Positions 22,741 to 30,799 of a stretch of 64,000 nt of DNA are shown here, piece after piece. Within the stretch, counting starts at the first letter, position 1. Every line of letters begins with the position of its first letter. This DNA is from ASV31 sp965229765 (lineage in GTDB: Bacteria > Pseudomonadota > Alphaproteobacteria > Rhodobacterales > Rhodobacteraceae): assembly GCA_965229765.1 (NCBI GenBank), contig CBDDJT010000004.1, forward strand, positions 1,488,001 to 1,552,000. Reading direction: 5' to 3'. A program made the translations under genes and the position numbers. The notes below the pieces were generated by a model. The model ran no database searches, was not told where the DNA came from, and worked only from the letters and a program-made list of their open reading frames with translations.

Positions 22741-23511
22741 TTATTCCGACCCTGACAGGTTGTTAAACAGCGCGTTTGCCGCAAGCGGCAGCGGTTCGGC
22801 CAGATATTGTGCGGTCGAAAGCGGCACGAAACCGGTTGTGCCCAGCGTCCCGGTGCGGGGCACCGTCATGGCCGCGAGCGCGGCGCGGATGGGCGCGGGA
22901 TCGCGCCCCGCAGCGGTGATGAGCGGCAGGCCGGGCGATGGCCGCGTATGGCAAAGAACGCGCAGGCGGGCGGCGGTTTCGGGGCGGTGGGCGCGGATCA
23001 GGCGCCACGTGACGGCGTCAAGCGCGGCGATGTCGGCGCGGCCCCGGGCCACTGCCGCGGCACTTTCGGCATGGGCGCCGGTGACATGCGCCGCGCCCAG
23101 GTGGATGCCCGCGCTGCAGGCCGCCTCGGCCAGTGCGGCCCAGCCCGACTGGCTGTCCCAGGCATTGAGCGCGGCACTGGCGCCGCCGAAGTCGCCAAGC
23201 GCCGCACCGGAGGCATCGGCATGTGCCACGATCACGCTGTGATAGTGCCCCGGCGGGGTGCCCGGCAGCGCGAAATCCAGCGCGCCCAGCAGCGTGACGC
23301 GCCGATGCAGGCGCGCGCGGTAGGGCAGGCCGCAGGTCTGGCCGATCAGAAGCGCGGGATCGGTCCAGGCGGCGGCAGGATCGCCGTGCCGGTCGAGCGT
23401 TTCGGGCGCGGCGATCCCCTGATCGGCCAATGCCGCGTGCATGGCCTGCCAGAGCCCGTCGAGCGCATCATGCTCTTCCGGCCAGTCGTACATGGCAAGC
23501 TGTGCGATCAT
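22741..23511 (-). CDS. PhnD-like phosphate/phosphonate-binding-type protein without signal peptide
   Basis: A 256-residue protein resembling the PhnD/SsuA-type ligand-binding fold: an early AMYDWPEEHDALDGLW, a GQTCGLPYRARL segment, YHSVIVAHADAS, GAHAESAAAVARGRADIAALDAVTW (typical of these two-lobed proteins), and PGLPLITAAGRDP. No signal peptide is visible at the ATG 23511, which overlaps the TerB-like stop by 4 nt. It may therefore act inside the cell or carry an uncleaved leader upstream. No matching permease is close. Family call moderate, ligand unknown. Confidence 0.7.
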   Translation of the reverse strand: MIAQLAMYDWPEEHDALDGLWQAMHAALADQGIAAPETLDRHGDPAAAWTDPALLIGQTCGLPYRARLHRRVTLLGALDFALPGTPPGHYHSVIVAHADASGAALGDFGGASAALNAWDSQSGWAALAEAACSAGIHLGAAHVTGAHAESAAAVARGRADIAALDAVTWRLIRAHRPETAARLRVLCHTRPSPGLPLITAAGRDPAPIRAALAAMTVPRTGTLGTTGFVPLSTAQYLAEPLPLAANALFNNLSGSE

Positions 23512-23951
23512 GCGCGGCGCGCTTCGACCCGCAGGCGGACAAGGTTGGAGTTCCGGTCGTTCACACCCAGCAGCGGGGCCACCATGCGCAGGAGCGCGTC
23601 CTCTTCGTGGTCGCGCACGCCGTCGGCAAGGACCACCTCCCACAACGCCTCCAGCACGGCCTCGCGGTCTTCGTAGACGACGGCGTCCTTGATGGCGCGG
23701 GTAAAGCGGACGGTGTCGGGCGCTTCGGATTCGAGCACCTCGGCGCGGCTGCGCAGGTCCACCGCCTCGAACGGCGAAAGGCCGTAGCGGGCGGCGGTCA
23801 GGCGGTCTATGCGCTGGCGTTCGGTGTCGGCGTAATCGCCGTCGGACCGGGCGATGCGCACCAGAAGAGCGGTCAGGGCCAGACGCGCATCGGCATCGGG
23901 CAGGACCTGTGGTTCGGGCGCGGTGAGGCGTTTCAGGAAATCTGCGAACAT
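23508..23951 (-). CDS. TerB-like protein
   Basis: A 147-residue, all-helical acidic protein of the tellurite-resistance TerB-like family. Two helical repeats are seen, with RIARSDGDYADTERQRID in the first and VVLADGVRDHEEDALLRMV in the second, each with the metal-binding-like acidic positions. In many alphaproteobacteria this gene is unrelated to tellurite resistance. ATG 23951 (MFADFLKRL) matches the family start; a longer frame begins at 23993. It is coupled to the PhnD-like gene by an ATGA overlap. Confidence 0.8.
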   Translation of the reverse strand: MFADFLKRLTAPEPQVLPDADARLALTALLVRIARSDGDYADTERQRIDRLTAARYGLSPFEAVDLRSRAEVLESEAPDTVRFTRAIKDAVVYEDREAVLEALWEVVLADGVRDHEEDALLRMVAPLLGVNDRNSNLVRLRVEARRA

Positions 23952-24015
23952 CGGTTGGATATAGGCGCGGGTGCGCTGGGGGGAAAGCCCCATGACAGGG
24001 GGTGTCAGCGCGCCA

Positions 24016-24501
24016 TCAACTGCGCGTCATGCGCACCGACATCCCGGTGAGAGCCTGCTGTATCTCGCTGTTCCGGAGCATGGCGGGGTTGGTCAGCCCA
24101 TGGAGTTCGGCCACGGCGGCGCGCAGCGTGGCAATCTCGGGATCGGAATACTCGCGGTCGGCGCGGGCGAAACTGGCGATGCTGCGGCCCGCGTCGGTCT
24201 GGACCGACACCGTGGCACCGAAACTGAGCCCGTAGATTGCCGCCTGTTCGAGGACGCCGGCATTGTCGATTTCGACAAGGTCGGACCAGCGGGTGCTGCC
24301 GGCGTTTGCAAGGCCCCAGCGGATCGTGGGATCATCGGTCATCAGGCCGCGGCGGGAGTACTCGTCGGCCCATCGGGTCGCATAGGTCTTGAACAGGAAG
24401 GCGGGGCTGGCGTGACCGAGGTGCAGCGCCAAGGCAAACCCCGATGGCCCAAGCTCGTCAAGGCCTAGAAGAATGTCGGCGATCCGCCCTCTTTCGTCCA
24501 C
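24016..24501 (-). CDS. Autoinducer-binding-domain protein lacking a DNA-binding domain
   Basis: A 161-residue protein that aligns by eye with the ligand-binding half of the divergent LuxR-type regulator. Compare FALALHLGHASPAFLFKTYATRW, RRGLMTDDPTIRWGLANAGSTRWSDL and YGLSFGATVSV with the neighbour's VRVGFAYPLEEYVSLP, TAAGFLPDDPVTRWAYGNEGVIRWSAL and HGLRFGAIAS. It ends without a helix-turn-helix. The GTG at 24501 is preceded by a GGGGG tract; no ATG fits. A ligand sink or heterodimer partner of LuxR is plausible but unproven. Confidence 0.75.
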   Translation of the reverse strand: MDERGRIADILLGLDELGPSGFALALHLGHASPAFLFKTYATRWADEYSRRGLMTDDPTIRWGLANAGSTRWSDLVEIDNAGVLEQAAIYGLSFGATVSVQTDAGRSIASFARADREYSDPEIATLRAAVAELHGLTNPAMLRNSEIQQALTGMSVRMTRS

Positions 24502-24516
24502 AATGCACCCCCAAAA

Positions 24517-24573
24517 TCTCAACCAATAGTTGAGAAGAACTGGTCTAGCGTAATTGCACTCGTTGTGCGAGTG
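24517..24573. promoter_or_regulatory. Two inverted repeats in the divergent luxR-type promoter region
   Basis: The 129-bp gap between the two receptor genes holds TCTCAAC-CAATA-GTTGAGA (24517-24535) and CACTCG-TTGTG-CGAGTG (24557-24573). Both have perfect arms and a 5-nt spacer. The sizes suit dimeric regulator operators such as lux-type boxes. Their sequences differ, so they might bind different proteins. Confidence 0.45.
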
Positions 24574-24630
24574 TATGCAAAAGCGCGAGTCAACGGCTTG
24601 GCAAGGGGCCCTTTTGGACAGGTGTGTGGA

Positions 24631-25239
24631 ATGAGGACGGCCCGGGAGAACCCGGCGCTGGGTGCGCTTGGCCCTGTGGGGTACCATGTCGCCGTGCGCG
24701 TGGGGTTTGCCTATCCCCTTGAAGAATATGTCTCTTTGCCGCCGGAATGGATTGCCCGCTACACCGCGGCGGGTTTCCTGCCGGACGACCCGGTGACGCG
24801 GTGGGCCTATGGTAACGAAGGTGTGATCCGCTGGAGCGCTCTGTCCGCCTCTGATCCCCGGTCGATTCTGGCAGAGGCGGCGGCGCACGGGCTGCGCTTT
24901 GGTGCCATCGCGTCCTGGATGGGGGGCGATGCGGCGGGGCAGCGCAGCTATGGCGCGTTCATTCGGGACGACCGCGAATACACCGACGATGAATTGTCGG
25001 AACTGATGTCGATGGTCCAGCGTCTGCACGCCGACCGGACGCCGCCTTCGAACCTGACCGACGCCGAGTTGCAGGCGTTGGGGATGGTCAAGAACGGTCT
25101 GCTGCTGAAGGAGATCGCCGGCCTGCTGGAGGTCTCGGAGGGTGCCGTCAAGCAGCGGCTGAAGAACGCGCGCTGCAAGCTCAAGGCCAAGACGGGCACC
25201 CACGCGGCGACGCTCGCGGCTGCCTACGGATTGATCTGA
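24631..25239 (+). CDS. LuxR-family transcriptional regulator (autoinducer-binding)
   Basis: A 202-residue regulator: N-terminal autoinducer-binding domain (about residues 15-130, with DDPVTRWAYG and YGAFIRDDREYTDDEL) and a C-terminal LuxR-type helix-turn-helix at about 140-195 (LTDAELQALGMVKNGLLLKEIAGLLEVSEGAVKQ lies there). The ATG at 24631 is chosen because it keeps the domain complete; weak G-rich sequence precedes it. It is followed by a LuxI-type synthase on the same strand, so it is probably the cognate receptor. A stem-loop at 25262-25285 lies between the two. Confidence 0.9.
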   Translation: MRTARENPALGALGPVGYHVAVRVGFAYPLEEYVSLPPEWIARYTAAGFLPDDPVTRWAYGNEGVIRWSALSASDPRSILAEAAAHGLRFGAIASWMGGDAAGQRSYGAFIRDDREYTDDELSELMSMVQRLHADRTPPSNLTDAELQALGMVKNGLLLKEIAGLLEVSEGAVKQRLKNARCKLKAKTGTHAATLAAAYGLI

Positions 25240-25261
25240 ATCACACCAAGTCGATGGTTAT

Positions 25262-25285
25262 CCACAGAAATCTTGCGTTCTGTGG
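25262..25285 (+). terminator. Hairpin between luxR-type and luxI-type genes
   Basis: Perfect 8-bp arms CCACAGAA and TTCTGTGG around an 8-nt loop, 22 bases after the luxR-type stop, followed by TTCTTTCTGG. It could be a weak terminator that separates the two messages, or an operator upstream of the synthase gene. Confidence 0.4.
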
Positions 25286-25361
25286 GTTCTTTCTGGCTGT
25301 TCTGACTTATCAACCTATGCGTGCAGTGCTTGAATTGACTCTCCTACAGGGGGAAGCACAC

Positions 25362-25970
25362 ATGCGAAACATCACGTTCAAGCTGCAAGGCCTGCACCGT
25401 CACGGCACCGCGTTCTACCAGTATCTTGCACTGCGAAAGCATTTCTTCGTCGATGCGCTTGGCTGGGACATTCCACATGACGATGCCGTCGAGATGGACC
25501 AGTACGACAACCCGCTGGCGTGGTATTCGCTGGTCATGCGCGACGGTGCGGTGATCGGCGGGGCGCGCACGATGGCCACGACCGCGCGCTGGGGGGGGCA
25601 CAGCTACATGCTGCGCGACGCCTTGTCCGGCAAGCTGGAGGATATCCCTGCCAGTGCCATGCCGGGCGATGTCTGCACGCCAGAGGTCTGGGAATGCACC
25701 CGGCTGGTGATCTCGGACGAGGTGCGGGGGGCGGGCGACCGGCGGGAGTGCCTGGACCTGATCGTGGATGGACTGACGCGGGTGGCGCGGGCGAATGGTG
25801 CGCGCGAATTGATGTCGCTGTCGCCGCTGACCTTGCAGCGGGCGCTGCGGGGGCTTGGATTCGACGTGCATCTGATGGGCGATCGCTATCGCGATACCGA
25901 GGACGGGCGCATGTATGCCGTGATGGCGATGCCCGTCGAGAAGCGCGTGACGCTGATGGCCGCGGAATAG
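25362..25970 (+). CDS. Acyl-homoserine-lactone synthase (LuxI family)
   Basis: A 202-residue autoinducer synthase that joins S-adenosylmethionine with an acyl-ACP. All residues invariant in the LuxI family are present: Arg25, Phe29, Trp35 (in LRKHFFVDALGW), Asp46, Asp49, Arg69 (GGARTM), and Glu111 with Arg114 in WECTRLVI. The start ATG 25362 has AGGGGGAAG 5-12 nt upstream. It follows the luxR-type gene on the same strand by 122 bp. Acyl chain length cannot be predicted from sequence alone. Confidence 0.9.
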   Translation: MRNITFKLQGLHRHGTAFYQYLALRKHFFVDALGWDIPHDDAVEMDQYDNPLAWYSLVMRDGAVIGGARTMATTARWGGHSYMLRDALSGKLEDIPASAMPGDVCTPEVWECTRLVISDEVRGAGDRRECLDLIVDGLTRVARANGARELMSLSPLTLQRALRGLGFDVHLMGDRYRDTEDGRMYAVMAMPVEKRVTLMAAE

Positions 25971-25990
25971 AGGGTGTCGGGGCGGCTGGG

Positions 25991-27634
25991 TCAGACCAGC
26001 CGCTCTACCTCTTTCGCGGCGCGGACGAAATCGGCGAAAAGCGGGTGGGGGTTGAAGGGCTTTGACTTCAGCTCGGGGTGGAACTGCACGCCGATGAACC
26101 ACGGGTGGTCGGCGATCTCGACGATTTCCGGCAGGCGGCCGTCGGGTGACATGCCGGAGAAGCAGAGGCCCTGTTCTTCCAGCTTCTCGCGGTACCTGAT
26201 GTCCACCTCGTAGCGATGGCGATGGCGCTCCTCGATCACGGTGGCACCATAGATGTCCGCCACGCGCGAACCCTTGGCAAGGTTGGCGGTATAGGCGCCA
26301 AGGCGCATCGTGCCGCCCTTGTCGTCGTCGGCCTTTCGGGCGACGGTCTGGTTGCCCTGCACCCATTCCTTGAGGTGGTAGACAACCGGCGTGAACCGCT
26401 TCTGCCCCGCCTCGTGGTCAAACTCCTCGGACCCGGCGTCGGGCAGGTGGGCCAGATTGCGCGCCGCTTCGATCACCGCCATCTGCATTCCAAGGCAGAT
26501 GCCGAGATAGGGGATCTCACGCTCGCGGGCGAATTGCGCGGCGCGGATCTTGCCCTCGGTTCCGCGTTCGCCGAAGCCGCCGGGCACAAGGATGGCGTGG
26601 AAGCCCTCGAGATAGGGCGCGGGATCCTCGCGTTCGAAGATCTCGGCGTCGATCCATTCGGCCCGCACCTTGACACGGTTGGCCATGCCGCCGTGGGTCA
26701 GCGCCTCGGCGATGGATTTGTAGGCGTCTTCCAGCTGGGTGTACTTGCCGACGATGGCGACCCGCACCTCACCCTCGGCGTGGAAGATGCGGTCGTAGAC
26801 ATCGTGCCAGCGGGACAGGTCGGGCTTTGGCGCGGGGCTGATCTGGAAGGCGTCCAGAACGGCCTGATCCATCCCCTCGCGGTGATAGGCCAGCGGTGCC
26901 TCGTAGATCGATTTCAGGTCATAGGCGGCGATCACGCTGTCCGGGCGCACGTTGCAGAACAGCGCCAGCTTTTCGCGTTCCTTCTGCGGGATCGGGCGTT
27001 CGGACCGGCACACAAGGATATCGGGCGCGATCCCGATGGAACGCAGTTCCTTGACAGAGTGCTGGGTGGGCTTGGTCTTCAACTCGCCAGAGGCGGCGAT
27101 ATAGGGCAGAAGCGTCAGGTGCATGAAGATGCACTGGCCGCGCGGTTTGTCCTGGCCGAACTGGCGGATCGCCTCGAAGAAGGGCAGGCCCTCTATGTCG
27201 CCGACGGTGCCGCCGATCTCGCAGAGCATGAAATCCACCTCGTCCTCGCCGATCGAGATGAAGTCCTTGATCTCGTTGGTGACGTGCGGGATCACCTGGA
27301 TCGTCTTGCCGAGGTAGTCGCCGCGCCGTTCCTTTTCGAGCACGGTCGAATAGATCCGCCCCGAGCTGACGCTGTCGGTCGCGCGCGCCGCGACGCCAGT
27401 GAAGCGTTCGTAGTGCCCGAGGTCGAGGTCGGTTTCCGCGCCGTCGTCCGTGACGAAGACCTCGCCATGCTCGAACGGCGACATCGTGCCGGGATCGACG
27501 TTCAGGTAAGGGTCGAGCTTGCGCAGGCGGACGGAAAAGCCGCGTGCCTGCAAGAGCGCCCCGAGTGCGGCGGATGCAAGACCCTTGCCAAGACTGGACA
27601 CAACGCCGCCGGTAATGAAAACAAAGCGTGCCAT
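25991..27634 (-). CDS. pyrG: CTP synthase
   Basis: Aminates UTP to CTP with ATP and glutamine. The 547-residue product has the N-terminal synthase domain (MARFVFITGGVVSSLGKGLA, SSGRIYSTV, ICEIGGTVGD-like CEIGGTVGDIEG) and a C-terminal class I GATase domain with the nucleophile in GICLGMQ (Cys380) and the FHPELKSKP region. The start ATG 27634 matches the family exactly; the longer frame is spurious. It lies 170 bp after secG on the same strand with a small hairpin between, a pairing common in Rhodobacterales. Confidence 0.97.
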   Translation of the reverse strand: MARFVFITGGVVSSLGKGLASAALGALLQARGFSVRLRKLDPYLNVDPGTMSPFEHGEVFVTDDGAETDLDLGHYERFTGVAARATDSVSSGRIYSTVLEKERRGDYLGKTIQVIPHVTNEIKDFISIGEDEVDFMLCEIGGTVGDIEGLPFFEAIRQFGQDKPRGQCIFMHLTLLPYIAASGELKTKPTQHSVKELRSIGIAPDILVCRSERPIPQKEREKLALFCNVRPDSVIAAYDLKSIYEAPLAYHREGMDQAVLDAFQISPAPKPDLSRWHDVYDRIFHAEGEVRVAIVGKYTQLEDAYKSIAEALTHGGMANRVKVRAEWIDAEIFEREDPAPYLEGFHAILVPGGFGERGTEGKIRAAQFAREREIPYLGICLGMQMAVIEAARNLAHLPDAGSEEFDHEAGQKRFTPVVYHLKEWVQGNQTVARKADDDKGGTMRLGAYTANLAKGSRVADIYGATVIEERHRHRYEVDIRYREKLEEQGLCFSGMSPDGRLPEIVEIADHPWFIGVQFHPELKSKPFNPHPLFADFVRAAKEVERLV

Positions 27635-27677
27635 GCGGGCAGACCCCCGTGAATTTCCGTTTCGATCCGGTGCTGAC

Positions 27678-27696
27678 CCGGCGTCAAAAACGCCGG
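27678..27696 (-). terminator. Hairpin between secG and pyrG
   Basis: Perfect 7-bp stem CCGGCGT/ACGCCGG with a 5-nt loop. It lies about 45 bases upstream of the pyrG start in the secG-pyrG gap. No downstream U tract on the minus strand, so an attenuator or processing site is as likely as a terminator. Confidence 0.35.
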
Positions 27697-27804
27697 TATC
27701 ACGGGATTCCAGTTTATACGGATTCGCGGCCAGACTGCAACCAAACCGCAAGATGCTGCGGCGAAAGAATCGATCGCCGCAAATGGTTGATGTTTTCTAT
27801 CGGC

Positions 27805-28176
27805 CTAGTCGACGCGAGGCAGCGACAGGGGCTCTTCGCTGGGCGAGGGTGGCAACAGGTCGTCGCCGGACAGGCCAGGCAACAGGTCGCCGCCGCTTTC
27901 CGCAGGTGCCGGCGCCTCGATCCCGAGCCGGTCGAGCACCGAGGTATCGGCCGAATTCCGTGCCGCGACGATCGTCAGCGTGATCGATGTGGCGATAAAG
28001 GCGATGGCCAGAGCCCATGTAACCTTGCCCAGAGCGCTTGTGGCGCTGCGCCCGGTCATCGCGCCGCCGCCGCCGCCGCCCATGCCAAGCCCGCCCCCTT
28101 CGGAGCGCTGCAACAGCACCACGCCGATGAGGCTGAGCGCAAGCAGCAGGTGAACGATCAGAATGACATTTTCCAT
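27805..28176 (-). CDS. secG: Preprotein translocase subunit SecG
   Basis: A 123-residue membrane protein, small partner of SecYE in protein export. Two membrane helices are visible (ILIVHLLLALSLIGVVLLQ and ALAIAFIATSITLTIVAA) joined by the conserved glycine-rich loop QRSEGGGLGMGGGGGG. The C-terminal 45 residues are Pro/Ser/Glu-rich, as often in alphaproteobacteria. ATG 28176 is the family start. It precedes pyrG on the same strand. Confidence 0.93.
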   Translation of the reverse strand: MENVILIVHLLLALSLIGVVLLQRSEGGGLGMGGGGGGAMTGRSATSALGKVTWALAIAFIATSITLTIVAARNSADTSVLDRLGIEAPAPAESGGDLLPGLSGDDLLPPSPSEEPLSLPRVD

Positions 28177-28306
28177 CGGGCGGCCTTCGGGTTCGGACGT
28201 GCGGTATCTAGAGGCTCGGGCGGGGTGCCGCAACCCTGATCTGCATCAAGGCGCGGCGGGACGGCGGGCGCATTCTGGGGCCGAGCGATAACAGGAGGAG
28301 GCAAGG

Positions 28307-28657
28307 ATGCGACGGGGTCTTTACGCTGTCTTGGCGGTGTTGGCGCTGCTGAATGTCGTGCCGCAGGTCGCACGCGCCGGAGACTGCACCGGTTTCGTGA
28401 CGGGGGTGCGGCCGATCAGCCAGTACAATCATCTGGCCGGAAACGGGTTTCTGGCCGTGCGCACGGGGCCCGGCACCCAGTTTCGCCAGCTGGGAGAGGT
28501 GTACCTTGGCGACGAGATCGCCGTATGGGAGCGGCAGGGGGCGTGGTACCGGGTGCAGTGCATGTCCGGTCGCTGCCTTGCACCGCTTTGGGGCCAGCCC
28601 AACCCGAACGGCTGGGTCTATGGGCAATACCTGACCATCGGAGGGGTGTGCCCCTGA
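28307..28657 (+). CDS. Secreted bacterial SH3-like domain protein
   Basis: A 116-residue protein with a signal peptide (LYAVLAVLALLNVVPQVARA) and a single SH3b-like domain. Typical signs are LAVRTGPGTQFRQLGEVYLGDEIAVWER and GAWYRVQC, ending in NPNGWVYGQYL. Four Cys in the mature part may form disulfides in the periplasm. The start at 28307 has an AGGAGG site. Such domains bind peptidoglycan or proteins; no partner gene is adjacent. It is convergent with the DUF6524-type gene with a 6-nt gap. Confidence 0.85.
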   Translation: MRRGLYAVLAVLALLNVVPQVARAGDCTGFVTGVRPISQYNHLAGNGFLAVRTGPGTQFRQLGEVYLGDEIAVWERQGAWYRVQCMSGRCLAPLWGQPNPNGWVYGQYLTIGGVCP

Positions 28658-28663
28658 GCGCGG

Positions 28664-29059
28664 CTATTCGTCCACGTCGTCCACGTCGGCCTGACCCGAC
28701 AGGCGGCGGCGGATGATCGACCAGCTGAGCCCGGTGCCCAGCACGAGGCTGAGCGCGAAAAGCGCGATCCACGTGTTGGCGGTGGGATTGGCAAGGCTGA
28801 TGAGCCCGAAGTCATAGGCGACCCAGACCAGCGCCGCGACGAGCGCCAGCACCAGCATCATCCCGAACAGTCCGATGGAACGCAGCGTGGCGCGCAGGTA
28901 GATCACGTAGCCTGCGAACAGGACGAGCCCGAATAGAAGCACCAGCGACGCCTGCGAGGCCCAGTTCGCGGGCCCCCAGCGGACGAAGTTCCATTCCGTC
29001 GGGTTATAGGTGAGCGCAAGCAGCACGAAGGCAAAGACCCAACGCAGAACGAAACTCAT
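28664..29059 (-). CDS. DUF6524-type small membrane protein
   Basis: A 131-residue inner-membrane protein with four hydrophobic helices: LRWVFAFVLLALTYNP, ASLVLLFGLVLFAGYVIYLR, IGLFGMMLVLALVAALVWVAY and WIALFALSLVLGTGLSWSII. A YNPTEWNF motif follows helix 1. The family is common and uncharacterised in Rhodobacterales. ATG 29059 has a strong AAGGAGGG site. It is divergent from purA across 150 bp. Confidence 0.8.
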   Translation of the reverse strand: MSFVLRWVFAFVLLALTYNPTEWNFVRWGPANWASQASLVLLFGLVLFAGYVIYLRATLRSIGLFGMMLVLALVAALVWVAYDFGLISLANPTANTWIALFALSLVLGTGLSWSIIRRRLSGQADVDDVDE

Positions 29060-29209
29060 GATCGCACCCTCCTTTTGGTGTGCCCTGATTGTCCGAAAGT
29101 CGGCCCCTCTGTCCAGCCGCGACAAGCCCCGGCGCTGCGATTTTCCGGTTTCAAGGGGGACCTGTGCCCTGTAAACCCGCGTCGGATACGCGCCAGGCGG
29201 AGGAACACC

Positions 29210-30502
29210 ATGGCCAATGTCGTCGTCGTCGGAGCCCAATGGGGCGACGAGGGTAAGGGAAAGCTGGTCGACTGGTTGTCCGAGCGGGCGGACGTGATCT
29301 GCCGGTTTCAGGGCGGGCACAACGCGGGTCATACCCTTGTGGTGGGCGGTCAGGTCTACAAGCTTCATGCGCTGCCCTCGGGCGTTGTGCGCGGCGGCAA
29401 GCTGTCGGTCATCGGCAACGGTGTGGTCCTGGACCCCTGGCACCTATTGAAAGAGATCGAGACGGTGCGCGGTCAGGGCATAGAGATCACGCCCGAGACT
29501 CTTATGGTGGCCGAGAACACGCCCTTGATCCTGCCGTTCCACGGCGAACTGGACCGGGCGCGGGAATCGCAGAACTCTGTCGCCAAGATCGGTACGACCG
29601 GGCGCGGTATCGGCCCGGCCTATGAGGACAAGGTGGGGCGTCGGGTGATCCGGGTGGCCGACCTTGGCGATGACGCGACGCTGGAGTTGCGGGTGGACCG
29701 GGCGCTGGTGCATCACAACGCGCTTCGCGCGGGCCTTGGGCTGGACCCCATAGACCGCGGCGCGCTGCTGGCCGACCTGCGCGCGGTCGCGCCCGAGATC
29801 CTGCGCTACGCCGCGCCGGTCTGGAAGGTGCTGAACGAAAAGCGCCGGGCGGGAAAGCGTATCCTGTTCGAGGGCGCGCAGGGCAGCCTGCTGGACATCG
29901 ATTTCGGCACTTATCCCTTCGTCACCTCGTCAAACGTTATTGCCGGGCAGGCGGCCACCGGGACGGGCATCGGGCCGCGTGGCATCGATTTCGTGCTGGG
30001 GATCGTCAAGGCCTATACCACAAGGGTGGGCGAGGGGCCGTTCCCGACAGAACTGCACGACGAGATCGGCCGCCGGCTTGGCGAAGTTGGGCGCGAGGTC
30101 GGGACCACGACGGGCCGGTCGCGCCGCGTGGGATGGTTCGATGCCTGCCTTGTGCGGCAGACCTGCGTCACGTCGGGCGTGGACGGCATCGCGCTGACCA
30201 AGCTCGACGTGCTCGACGGGATCGAGGAGCTGATGATCTGCACCGCCTATGAGCTTGACGGCAAGCGGCTGGACTATCTGCCGACCGCTGCCGACCAGCA
30301 GGCGCGCGTGACGCCGGTCTACGAATCCATGCCGGGCTGGACAGGCTCGACCGCCGGCGCGCGCAGCTGGGCAGAACTGCCGGCCGAGGCGATCAAGTAC
30401 GTGCGCCGGATCGAAGAGTTGATCGAGTGCCCCGTCGCGCTACTTTCCACCTCGCCGGAACGAGACGACACAATCCTTGTCAGGGACCCTTTCGCAGACT
30501 GA
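29210..30502 (+). CDS. purA: Adenylosuccinate synthetase
   Basis: Joins IMP and aspartate with GTP in AMP synthesis. The 430-residue protein starts VVVVGAQWGDEGKGKLVDWL, with catalytic Asp13 and the GTP loop, followed by FQGGHNAGHT (His41 in the family). Later motifs are GTTGRGIGPAYEDK, LFEGAQGSLLDIDFGTYPFV, GEGPFPTEL, TTTGRSRRVGW and the nucleotide-binding TKLDVLDG. ATG 29210 is preceded by GGAGG. The stop overlaps the start of the DUF2842 gene (TGATG). Confidence 0.97.
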   Translation: MANVVVVGAQWGDEGKGKLVDWLSERADVICRFQGGHNAGHTLVVGGQVYKLHALPSGVVRGGKLSVIGNGVVLDPWHLLKEIETVRGQGIEITPETLMVAENTPLILPFHGELDRARESQNSVAKIGTTGRGIGPAYEDKVGRRVIRVADLGDDATLELRVDRALVHHNALRAGLGLDPIDRGALLADLRAVAPEILRYAAPVWKVLNEKRRAGKRILFEGAQGSLLDIDFGTYPFVTSSNVIAGQAATGTGIGPRGIDFVLGIVKAYTTRVGEGPFPTELHDEIGRRLGEVGREVGTTTGRSRRVGWFDACLVRQTCVTSGVDGIALTKLDVLDGIEELMICTAYELDGKRLDYLPTAADQQARVTPVYESMPGWTGSTAGARSWAELPAEAIKYVRRIEELIECPVALLSTSPERDDTILVRDPFAD

Positions 30503-30729
30503 TGGCACTTTCCTACAAAGCCCGACGCCGCTGGTCGCTGTTCATCCTGCTGATCGGCCTTCCCGCCTATATCGTGGTGGCCGTCACCGTGGTGAACTGG
30601 TTCGAGCGGCCGGGCATCTGGGTGGAACTGGCGATCTACGTGGTGCTTGGCATCGTCTGGGCCCTGCCGTTTCGCGCGGTGTTCCGCGGCATCGGGCAGG
30701 CAGACCCGGACAAGAAAGAGGCGGAGTGA
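30502..30729 (+). CDS. DUF2842 small membrane protein
   Basis: A 75-residue protein with two membrane helices (WSLFILLIGLPAYIVVAVTVV and GIWVELAIYVVLGIVWALPF) and a charged tail. DUF2842 proteins are short alphaproteobacterial membrane proteins of unknown role, regularly found beside purA. The ATG overlaps the purA stop, which decides the start and implies coupled translation. A strong inverted repeat straddles its stop codon. Confidence 0.85.
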   Translation: MALSYKARRRWSLFILLIGLPAYIVVAVTVVNWFERPGIWVELAIYVVLGIVWALPFRAVFRGIGQADPDKKEAE

Positions 30730-30746
30730 CGCAAGGTCACTCCGCC
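30720..30746. terminator. Perfect inverted repeat at the end of the purA operon
   Basis: Eleven-base-pair arms GGCGGAGTGAC/GTCACTCCGCC with a GCAAG loop. It includes the DUF2842 stop codon. It lies between convergent genes and could end transcription from both sides, although no long U tract follows. Confidence 0.6.
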
Positions 30747-30799
30747 AGTTGGCTCGTCAGGCGGCGAGCCCAGGCAAGAAACGGGTAAATCCGGGGAAA

